The notes beneath the pieces are model-generated. The model did no database searches. It had not been told where the DNA came from and saw nothing but the letters and a program-made list of their open reading frames with translations. From contig JAJDBO010000405.1 in NCBI GenBank assembly GCA_029261305.1, positions 1 to 8,367 of the forward strand: DNA of 8,367 nucleotides, written 5' to 3'. Positions 1 through 5,880 of the stretch are shown piece by piece. The DNA is from Nitrospirales bacterium (GTDB lineage: Bacteria > Nitrospirota > Nitrospiria > Nitrospirales > UBA8639). Position numbers and translations under genes: made by a program. The stretch's first letter is position 1. Every line of letters begins with the position of its first letter.

Positions 1-63
1 GAGCCAGGCCACGGTACGCGCATTGAATTTACAAGAACCTGTGAGGCGACCTATGTCAATTGA
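1..63 (+). CDS. Histidine kinase, C-terminal end only (5' truncated by window edge)
   Basis: Frame 1 from base 1 reads 20 codons to a TGA at 61-63. The peptide begins E-P-G-H-G-T-R-I-E-F, which matches the end of a HATPase_c domain: the G2-type G-x-G-T motif followed by a beta strand of alternating hydrophobic residues. Only about ten residues follow it, so the kinase ends at its catalytic domain with no receiver attached. Its stop overlaps the ATG of the next gene (53) by 11 bases, the usual arrangement for a translationally coupled kinase and response regulator. Sensor and dimerisation domains lie outside the window, so the signal cannot be read. The call rests on a short motif plus the cognate regulator that follows. 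Confidence 0.7.
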   Translation, partial: EPGHGTRIEFTRTCEATYVN

Positions 64-712
64 CCCAACTCCATCCGTTCGGATTCTGCTCGTCGAAGAT
101 CACCAAATGGTTCGTATGGGCATTCGGATGATTCTTGAGGATGAACCAAGATTTGAAGTGATCGGAGAAGCGGCCACAGTGCAAGATGGAGTCAAGTACG
201 CAATGGAATTAAAGCCTGATGTCATTCTGATGGATATACGGCTTTCGGATGGAAGCGGCATTGATGCTTGTCGAGACATTCTGTCTCAAGATCCAGATCA
301 ACGGGTGTTGTTTCTTTCATCAACCGGTGATGAAGAAGGCATGATGTCTGCTGTGATGGCCGGTGCGCAGGGGTACCTTCTCAAAGATATTGCTCCTGAC
401 ACTTTAATCCAAGCCATCGGTGCTGTTGCAGCGGGACATTCAATTTTGGATGCTTCGGTCAAGTGTCGGGTTAAGGACTGGATCAAATCTCAACGTGTCC
501 CGGTGAATGAACCGTTAACTTCCTTGCTGACCGTGCAACAATACCGCGTTATGGAACTCGTGGCGGAAGGTCTCACCAATAAGGAGATTGCGGCACAGAT
601 GACGCTCAGCGAACGAACAGTCCGCAATTACCTTTCCGCTATCTATGAAAAACTCAACATTACTCGTCGCGCCCAAGCTGCCACCTTTTTTGGGAAAACC
701 GTATTGACGTAA
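53..712 (+). CDS. NarL/DevR-class response regulator (REC + LuxR-type HTH)
   Basis: This is a two-component transcription factor of 219 residues, the usual NarL-family length. The receiver domain covers about residues 9-127: acidic pair E15-D16, phospho-acceptor D61 in V-I-L-M-D-I-R-L, S89 as the switch Ser/Thr, and K111 in L-L-K-D. The LuxR-type helix-turn-helix covers about 160-213, with E-G-L-T-N-K-E-I-A and the recognition helix S-E-R-T-V-R-N-Y. The wording V-R-N-Y ... I-T-R-R-A-Q-A-A resembles DevR/DosR-like regulators, which often answer to oxygen- or NO-sensing kinases; that link is inference. I chose ATG 53 because GTGAGG (41-46) lies 6 bases upstream and the domain begins eight residues later. 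An in-frame TTG at 23 would add ten residues but has no obvious ribosome binding site. It overlaps the kinase gene by 11 bases, so the pair is probably co-translated. Confidence 0.92.
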   Translation: MSIDPTPSVRILLVEDHQMVRMGIRMILEDEPRFEVIGEAATVQDGVKYAMELKPDVILMDIRLSDGSGIDACRDILSQDPDQRVLFLSSTGDEEGMMSAVMAGAQGYLLKDIAPDTLIQAIGAVAAGHSILDASVKCRVKDWIKSQRVPVNEPLTSLLTVQQYRVMELVAEGLTNKEIAAQMTLSERTVRNYLSAIYEKLNITRRAQAATFFGKTVLT

Positions 713-1322
713 TTCGTGCCCCATTCTTTTGCCTAAACCGCAATCATCTGTATCCCCCTCCTCCAATTTAGATTCTGCTTGAAGAGGCAGAGTTCCTGAG
801 GATCGTCAATAAAGCATTAACGAAAATGTTGTTGTGGTCGCCTGATTCGACCTCCTGAATGTATCTGGCTTCTAGGTATTTCTCCCCAACAGTCTGCTTC
901 TCAGGTCATTTCATTCCATGCTAGCTCTCTCTGAAATTCCCAATGCACGACAAAGCTAGAGAGAGTTTCCGGGACTCTAATCACAGAATGGGAGTCATTC
1001 CCTCACCTAACCTTCTGGGGAGATGCCTCTCCGTGTCTAAGGTTGCTTACATTTATTTTATTGTGGAGTGGAAGAAAAAGTGGTTGCAGGCCGGCAAAGG
1101 ACAGTTTCCTATGGGAGGCAGGGGAAAATTCCCTATAAATAAAACTCCCCTCTCGGCACTATGGTCAATTTTCTTGCCATCCTGTCCCTAGTACTCTCCC
1201 ATTCTATGGCCGAAAACCAACTATCAGACACATAACCCAGATGTTTCACAATCATATTAGGCATTAAGGGCAGAAAATAGAATAAGAAAGAACAACACCG
1301 AATAAGTTGCTGTTAAAGAAAA

Positions 1323-1338
1323 TATTTTTCGAAAAATA
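1323..1338. promoter_or_regulatory. Perfect 16-bp palindrome, candidate operator
   Basis: TATTTTTCGAAAAATA is identical to its own reverse complement. It ends 16 bases before the ATG at 1355 and only 4 bases before the ribosome binding site. A perfect two-fold symmetric site so close to a start suits a dimeric repressor, or it could form an RNA hairpin in the leader. The AT-rich context makes some chance palindromes expected. I do not recognise it as a consensus for a named regulator; it is not the FNR pattern TTGAT-N4-ATCAA. Confidence 0.4.
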
Positions 1339-1342
1339 AGTT

Positions 1343-1349
1343 AGGAAGG
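1343..1349 (+). promoter_or_regulatory. Ribosome binding site of the DUF420 gene
   Basis: AGGAAGG lies 5 bases before the ATG at 1355. It is a strong Shine-Dalgarno match that fixes this start. Confidence 0.7.
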
Positions 1350-1354
1350 TAGGA

Positions 1355-1819
1355 ATGGAATTCAAAGACATCCTTTGGTACAGCGTGCTAATCAGCATCA
1401 CGGTGGCCTATATCATCTCGCTATGGGGCGTGCGAGCGGCCAAGCATCATGATGTCAAGCACCATTCCCGCTGGATGATCACGGCCTGCACTATTGTTGG
1501 GTTATGGTTAGTCGGGTATGTCACCAAACAAGTGCTCTTTGGAAGAGATCAGTTTGGCGGATCGGAGAGTCAATATTGGTCAATGTATGTTCCACTCCTT
1601 GTCGTGCATACCAGCTTGGCCATGGCGACCATTGGGTTAGCCATTGCCAATCTCTACATCGGGCTGACTCGGCTTCGACATGGTATTGGTGTGGGCGCGA
1701 TGGTCGCTGGGGTCTCAAGACATCGCGTGTTAGGAAAACTCATGGTCGGAACGTTTTCGGGAACCCTACTGACGGCGTATGTCGTGTATCTCATGTTGTT
1801 TTATTGGTTTCCAAGTTAA
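1355..1819 (+). CDS. DUF420-family integral membrane protein
   Basis: The protein has 154 residues and four predicted membrane helices, at about 6-26, 40-60, 78-104 and 127-150. It shows the DUF420 pattern: a His-rich turn before helix 2 (H36-H37-x-R-W-M), H85 inside helix 3 after Y-V-P-L-L-V-V-H, and H123-R-x-L-G-K before helix 4. DUF420 members (YozB-like; some act in caa3 oxidase assembly as CtaM) are small membrane proteins commonly encoded near haem-copper oxidases or SCO/copper genes, and the conserved histidines suggest haem or metal contact. Here no oxidase gene is adjacent; the next gene is a chemotaxis signalling protein 72 bases on. The family call is from pattern recognition and the molecular role is unknown. 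Start ATG 1355 is supported by its ribosome binding site. Confidence 0.75.
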   Translation: MEFKDILWYSVLISITVAYIISLWGVRAAKHHDVKHHSRWMITACTIVGLWLVGYVTKQVLFGRDQFGGSESQYWSMYVPLLVVHTSLAMATIGLAIANLYIGLTRLRHGIGVGAMVAGVSRHRVLGKLMVGTFSGTLLTAYVVYLMLFYWFPS

Positions 1820-1849
1820 CCCACTTTGGGGCAACCGGTCTTTAATCAT

Positions 1850-1871
1850 TGCTCTTTCGGATGAAGGAGCA
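1850..1871 (+). repeat. Stem-loop in the leader of the methyl-accepting protein gene
   Basis: Bases 1850-1858 pair with 1863-1871 over nine positions (one G-T wobble), closing a four-base loop GGAT. The right arm ends 20 bases before the ATG at 1892. There is no T-run on either strand, so it does not look like an intrinsic terminator. It could protect or process the mRNA, or separate expression of the DUF420 gene from the chemotaxis genes; that is inference. Confidence 0.4.
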
Positions 1872-1891
1872 GGAAGCATATTGGTAAGCAG

Positions 1892-2929
1892 ATGGATATA
1901 GCAATCATCATTGGATTTATGGTTGGGCTGCTCGTGGGTACCGGACTGTGCGCGTACTTACTACGGGGGCGGCCTAGGGTAGGCCAACTTCAGAATATGC
2001 AAGAGCAAATGAAGTCGGAAGCCCGGGCAGAAGCCTTGAAAGACATAGCCGCGGCTGTCGATCCTGCATTGTCACCCATTTCTACCTCACTCAATGAGGT
2101 GTCCGATTTAATTGAGGAATCGGTTATTGACCTCATCGTTCGTTTCCAAGGCATTGCGGATAATGCCATGGCAGAGGCACAAACTACGGCCCAACGATTT
2201 GAAAGTACTGCAGGGGAAACCGACCAGGAGCAGTCGAGTGCGGGGCTTCTCGAGGAAACGGATCAAGTGTTGGCGGAATTCGCGGAAAACGTTAAAGCGT
2301 CCTCTCAATTGGGAATGGAAGTCGCCATGGTAGTAGGAGACGTCGAGAATAGTACCAATGCGATCCCGCCTCTATTAGAGGAAATTGAATTCATCGCGGA
2401 CCAGACCAGACTCTTGGCCTTAAACGCGGCTATTGAAGCGGCCCGTGCTGGAGAGTATGGACGTGGGTTCGCGGTTGTAGCCGAAGAAGTCGCCAAACTC
2501 GCCTCTCGTTCTCAAGTCGCTGCTACAAATATTAATAAGGTTGTGGCTGAAGTGAATGCGAGTACAAGCAAAGCCATAGAAACGCTTGCGGGATTTTCGA
2601 GCACCGATGCCTCAAAGATAATATCGACAAAAGAGCGAATCGGAGAAATCACCACGCTGATCAAAGAGCAAAATGATCGGCTTCAAGAAGGAGTAGTGCA
2701 AGCCACGACCTCAGCGAAGCAACAAGCGAGCAATGTGACTGATATCGCCATGTCCATGCAGTTCCAGGACATTACGCGTCAACGATTGGAAAAAGTCATC
2801 AAATCGATTTCTGATTTGCAAGCGCAAGTGGAGGAATGGACGCAGGTCCCTCAGCCTGACCTGGATACGGATGAATCCATCTCAGTGGACCAGAGTCAGG
2901 AAGTCATGAAGGAAGCTGTAGAAGCATAG
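1892..2929 (+). CDS. Membrane-anchored methyl-accepting signalling protein without a sensor domain
   Basis: The protein has 345 residues. One membrane helix (about 4-24) is followed at once by R-G-R-P-R, so the rest should be cytoplasmic. There is no periplasmic domain, HAMP or PAS. Residues about 30-320 look like coiled coil, with the receptor hairpin tip at 164-205: [21 protein letters not shown], then [11 protein letters not shown]. This is the region that contacts CheA and CheW. N178, E182 and R185 of the canonical tip are kept, but R173 stands where most receptors have Asn. Near the end is Q-F-Q-D-I-T-R-Q (290-297), a motif seen in some short methyl-accepting proteins. The acidic tail has no CheR-binding pentapeptide. 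It lies 83 bases before cheA, so it probably works with that kinase. With no input domain, it may respond to membrane or energy state, pair with other receptors, or tether the array. The ribosome binding site (GGTAAG) is weak. Confidence 0.88.
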   Translation: MDIAIIIGFMVGLLVGTGLCAYLLRGRPRVGQLQNMQEQMKSEARAEALKDIAAAVDPALSPISTSLNEVSDLIEESVIDLIVRFQGIADNAMAEAQTTAQRFESTAGETDQEQSSAGLLEETDQVLAEFAENVKASSQLGMEVAMVVGDVENSTNAIPPLLEEIEFIADQTRLLALNAAIEAARAGEYGRGFAVVAEEVAKLASRSQVAATNINKVVAEVNASTSKAIETLAGFSSTDASKIISTKERIGEITTLIKEQNDRLQEGVVQATTSAKQQASNVTDIAMSMQFQDITRQRLEKVIKSISDLQAQVEEWTQVPQPDLDTDESISVDQSQEVMKEAVEA

Positions 2930-3000
2930 AATGTCCCTGGGTTCCTTAAAGGGACTATCCCAGGTTATCCACAACGAACAAGATGTACTGACCGACCATT

Positions 3001-3005
3001 GGGAG
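3001..3005 (+). promoter_or_regulatory. Ribosome binding site of cheA
   Basis: GGGAG lies 7 bases before the ATG at 3013. The start also fits the family, since the P1 domain begins within the first ten residues. Confidence 0.65.
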
Positions 3006-3012
3006 ATCACTC

Positions 3013-5379
3013 ATGGGTGAATTTGATGCCGCGATTGCGGAGTTTCTCATTGAAAGCGATGAAAATTTAAGCCAAGTGGAGGCCGACCTGGTGGATTTAG
3101 AAGGCCATCCTGGACAGGAAGACATTATTGCCAGCATTTTTCGAGCAATTCATACCGTCAAGGGGACGTGCTCATTTTTAGGATATACGAAACTCGAGAA
3201 GGTGGCGCATACAGGCGAGACCCTATTAAGCCTGGTACGCGATGGCGAATTGCCCTTGAGCCCAGAGATTACCACGGCGCTATTGTCGATGGTCGATGCC
3301 ATTCGGCAAATGCTCACGAGCATCGAAAGCGCAGGGCATGATGGGGAGGAAGAATTTGCTCCTCTGATTGCGCGGCTCACGGAATTGCAATCCGGATCAT
3401 CCGCAAGCCCCAGTCCTGCCGCCTCCCCCGATCAAGCTGTTTCTCCGGAAGAACTGCCCCATAATGGGAACCTCGGTTCCGTCCCATCCGAAGAGCCCAT
3501 TCCTGCCGAGGTCGAATCAGCACCTGTGATCGAGGTTATTTCTCAGGAAGAGGTCAATCCCGTTTCCACGTCAGAAGAAGAGAATCCGGTTGCGAGTATG
3601 GAAAGTGCCACGGCAAATGCCGCCCCTGCAGCCGATGGACCCAAAGGTCCTGGCGTGACCGACTCGACGATTCGCGTTGATGTGAAATTACTCGACAAGC
3701 TGATGAACATGGTGGGTGAACTCGTGTTGACGCGGAATCAAATTTTGCAATGGACGTCAGGGAAGGAGGATCAAGGGCTGACTACCTCTTCCCAACGGTT
3801 AAGCCTGATTACTTCGGAACTCCAAGAAGGCATCATGAAAACTCGGATGCAACCCATTGGCAATATTTTCAGTAAATTTCCTCGAGTGGTGCGAGATCTG
3901 GCGCTGACGTGTGGCAAAGAAGTGCGCATCGACATGGAAGGGCAGGATACTGAATTGGATAAAACGCTGATTGAAGCCATTAAAGATCCCTTGACGCATC
4001 TGGTCCGTAACTCAGTCGACCATGGGTTAGAGAAGCCGGACGTTCGACAAGCCAACGGTAAACCGGCCGAAGGGCGGCTCTTGCTGCGCGCGTATCACGA
4101 GGGGGGGCAAGTCAATATTGAAATTACCGATGACGGCGCAGGAATTAACTCTCAGCGGGTGGTACAGAGCGCGATCAAGAAAGGCGCCATCACCGCTGAG
4201 CAAGTCTCTCGCATGAATGAGCGGGAACTGCAAAATTTAATTTTCCTGCCAGGACTCTCCACCGCAGAAAAAGTCACCAATGTCTCGGGCCGCGGGGTGG
4301 GCATGGATGTGGTGAAAACGAATATCGAAAAGATCGGGGGAACCGTTGACCTCAATACCAAAGTGGGGAAAGGCACCACGATAAAAGTCAAAGTCCCACT
4401 CACCTTAGCGATTATTCCCGCGTTAGTCGTGAGTTCAGGGGGCGAGCGCTTTGCCATTCCCCAAGTCAGCTTATTGGAATTAGTCCGTCTGGAAGGCGAG
4501 CAAATCCAGAAATCCATTGAAGATGTGCATGGAGCTCCAGTATGTCGACTTCGAGGAAGTCTGTTGCCCATTGTCTATTTGAATAAGATTTTGCAACTTG
4601 ATGGAACTGCTAAAGCTGCGATCCTGGCTGACCAAGCCGAGGAGATGAGCGAAGAAGCCAATGTGGTGAATATCGTGGTGCTCCAAGCAGATAATCAACG
4701 ATTTGGTCTCGTGGTGGAGGATATTAACGACACAGAAGAAATCGTGGTCAAACCCCTGAGCAAACAACTGAAAGGCATTTCCGTGTTTGCCGGTGCCACG
4801 ATTATGGGAGACGGGCAGGTGGCCCTCATCTTGGATGTCATGAATCTTGCCAACCAAGGAGGTTTAGCTGTTGGCCAGGGAGAACACGGAGTCGGAGAGC
4901 AAACGGGTCAGGCCAAGGCCGCGGAAAACCAACGTCAAACCGTCCTGTTAATTCAAGTCGGAGACAAGGGGCAGCTAGCCGTGCCATTGGGAATGGTTGC
5001 CCGGTTAGAGGAGATCAAAACCACGGCCCTGGAATTCGCAGGAGATCAAGAAGCCATCCAATATCGCAACGAAATTCTTCCCGTGGTTCGGCTCTCGCAA
5101 GTACTCGGCACGCCGCCCTCGCTCAGCGTGGGGGAACAAGACATGCTGCAAGTCGTCGTCATTTCGAAGGAGAATCAGCGATTGGGTTTGGTCGTGGATC
5201 GGATCGTGGATATCGTGGAAGAAGAGTTGGCCGCGCCGACTCGATCATCACAGTCAGGGGTGTTCTGTTCGGCCGTGATTCACGAACGCATTACCGATGT
5301 GTTGGACGTCTCTTCCGTGTTTCAACATTCCCGTCTTTATCCCATGGAAGAGCAATCGCTTGAACAGGTGGAGGTCTAG
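3013..5379 (+). CDS. cheA: Chemotaxis histidine kinase CheA with two CheW-like domains and no P2
   Basis: CheA autophosphorylates on a P1 histidine and passes phosphate to CheY-type regulators under receptor control. Order in the 788 residues: P1 (about 5-120) with H47 in H-T-V-K-G; a Pro/Glu/Ser-rich linker (127-215) with no visible P2 domain; P3 dimerisation (about 217-280); P4 ATPase (about 281-462) with N-box N333 in H-L-V-R-N-S-V-D-H-G, G1 D-D-G-A-G (373-377), G-R-G-V-G-M-D (426-432) and G-K-G-T-T (452-456). A first CheW-like P5 follows (about 467-617) and then a second (about 643-772). E. coli CheA has one P5 and a P2 and is about 650 residues; the added length here is the second CheW-like domain. 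All catalytic motifs look intact. There is no C-terminal receiver. The gene precedes cheW by 3 bases, so the two are surely one operon. The doubled P5 may change array geometry or couple to two receptor classes; that is inference. Confidence 0.97.
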   Translation: MGEFDAAIAEFLIESDENLSQVEADLVDLEGHPGQEDIIASIFRAIHTVKGTCSFLGYTKLEKVAHTGETLLSLVRDGELPLSPEITTALLSMVDAIRQMLTSIESAGHDGEEEFAPLIARLTELQSGSSASPSPAASPDQAVSPEELPHNGNLGSVPSEEPIPAEVESAPVIEVISQEEVNPVSTSEEENPVASMESATANAAPAADGPKGPGVTDSTIRVDVKLLDKLMNMVGELVLTRNQILQWTSGKEDQGLTTSSQRLSLITSELQEGIMKTRMQPIGNIFSKFPRVVRDLALTCGKEVRIDMEGQDTELDKTLIEAIKDPLTHLVRNSVDHGLEKPDVRQANGKPAEGRLLLRAYHEGGQVNIEITDDGAGINSQRVVQSAIKKGAITAEQVSRMNERELQNLIFLPGLSTAEKVTNVSGRGVGMDVVKTNIEKIGGTVDLNTKVGKGTTIKVKVPLTLAIIPALVVSSGGERFAIPQVSLLELVRLEGEQIQKSIEDVHGAPVCRLRGSLLPIVYLNKILQLDGTAKAAILADQAEEMSEEANVVNIVVLQADNQRFGLVVEDINDTEEIVVKPLSKQLKGISVFAGATIMGDGQVALILDVMNLANQGGLAVGQGEHGVGEQTGQAKAAENQRQTVLLIQVGDKGQLAVPLGMVARLEEIKTTALEFAGDQEAIQYRNEILPVVRLSQVLGTPPSLSVGEQDMLQVVVISKENQRLGLVVDRIVDIVEEELAAPTRSSQSGVFCSAVIHERITDVLDVSSVFQHSRLYPMEEQSLEQVEV
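5370..5374 (+). promoter_or_regulatory. Ribosome binding site of cheW, inside the end of cheA
   Basis: GGAGG lies within the last codons of cheA, 8 bases before the ATG at 5383. This favours translational coupling of kinase and adaptor. Confidence 0.7.
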
Positions 5380-5382
5380 AGC

Positions 5383-5835
5383 ATGGCGGAACCGAAGCAG
5401 TACTGCACATTTATCGTCGATGATCTGTTTTTTGGGGTGGAGGTCTTGAGGGTGCAAGAAGTCCTCAAATATCAAAGCATGACCTCTATCCCTCTAGCCC
5501 CCAAAACGATAGAGGGATTGATTAATCTTCGAGGGCAAATTGTCACGGCCATCGACCTCCGAAGTCGATTGGAACTACAAGACCGAGAAGAAGGTCAAGA
5601 GCCGATGAACGTCGTGATTAAAACCGAGGAAGGCGCGGTGAGCCTGCTCGTTGATGAAATTGGGGATGTCCTAGAATTGGCTGAGGACACTTTAGAGCCG
5701 CCGCCACCCACGATTCATGGTGTGGCTCGTGATCTGGTCATCGGGGTCCATAAACTTCAGGATCAGCTGGTGCTGATCCTCGATACTGAAAAGGTGATCA
5801 CCTTGGTTCAGGAAAAAGTCGGCGTCGAGGATTAA
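5383..5835 (+). CDS. cheW: Chemotaxis adaptor protein CheW
   Basis: CheW bridges chemoreceptor tips to the P5 domain of CheA in the cytoplasmic array. The 150-residue protein is a single CheW domain of normal length. It shows the expected landmarks: F-I-V-D-D-L-F-F-G-V-E early, V-Q-E-V-L (24-28), I-P-L-A-P (36-40), G-L-I-N-L-R-G (45-51) followed by a hydrophobic strand and D-L-R, and near the end V-L-I-L-D-T-E-K-V. The start is fixed by GGAGG 8 bases upstream and by the 3-base gap from cheA. The next gene, the globin-PAS receptor, begins 45 bases downstream, so CheW is well placed to connect that receptor to CheA. Nothing is missing or unusual in it. Confidence 0.96.
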   Translation: MAEPKQYCTFIVDDLFFGVEVLRVQEVLKYQSMTSIPLAPKTIEGLINLRGQIVTAIDLRSRLELQDREEGQEPMNVVIKTEEGAVSLLVDEIGDVLELAEDTLEPPPPTIHGVARDLVIGVHKLQDQLVLILDTEKVITLVQEKVGVED

Positions 5836-5866
5836 TCGAGATGCACCAACTGAACACCCTTGAGGG

Positions 5867-5871
5867 AAGGA
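5867..5871 (+). promoter_or_regulatory. Ribosome binding site of the globin-PAS receptor
   Basis: AAGGA (within GAGGGAAGGA) lies 9 bases before ATG 5881. A second in-frame ATG at 5920 has AGGA (5905-5908) 11 bases upstream and would remove the 13 basic residues at the N terminus. The domain begins at about residue 26, so either start keeps the globin whole. Confidence 0.5.
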
Positions 5872-5880
5872 CTTGGCATC

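Larger units (their letters stand above)
713..1354. other. Intergenic stretch with no supported gene
   Basis: About 640 bases separate the response regulator from the DUF420 gene. An 82-codon open frame (943-1191) has no ribosome binding site, low-complexity composition and no recognisable domain, so I do not call it. I see no tRNA, rRNA, transposase or CRISPR. There are scattered short inverted repeats: an 8-base stem of CTCTCTCT with AGAGAGAG (about 925-965), a weak stem 771-778/787-794, and nested GGGAG/CTCCC around GGGAAAATTCCC (1113-1149). None is followed by a T-run, so none is a convincing intrinsic terminator. The promoter of the downstream genes should lie here, but I cannot assign -35 and -10 boxes with confidence. 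Confidence 0.6.

Noticed and set aside
771..794. Stem-loop about 60 bases after the response regulator, possible terminator
   Set aside because: Two wobble pairs in an eight-pair stem and no T-run after it; not convincing as an intrinsic terminator.
943..1191. 82-codon open frame on the + strand in the large gap
   Set aside because: No ribosome binding site upstream, no recognisable domain, odd composition, and it covers short inverted repeats; more likely chance.
1504..1845. 113-codon + strand frame overlapping the DUF420 gene
   Set aside because: It is an out-of-frame shadow, while the 1355-1819 frame has a ribosome binding site, four membrane helices and conserved histidines.
4152..4857. 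Two overlapping open frames on the - strand (139 and 125 codons)
   Set aside because: Both are antisense shadows inside cheA, whose motifs in the sense frame are complete.
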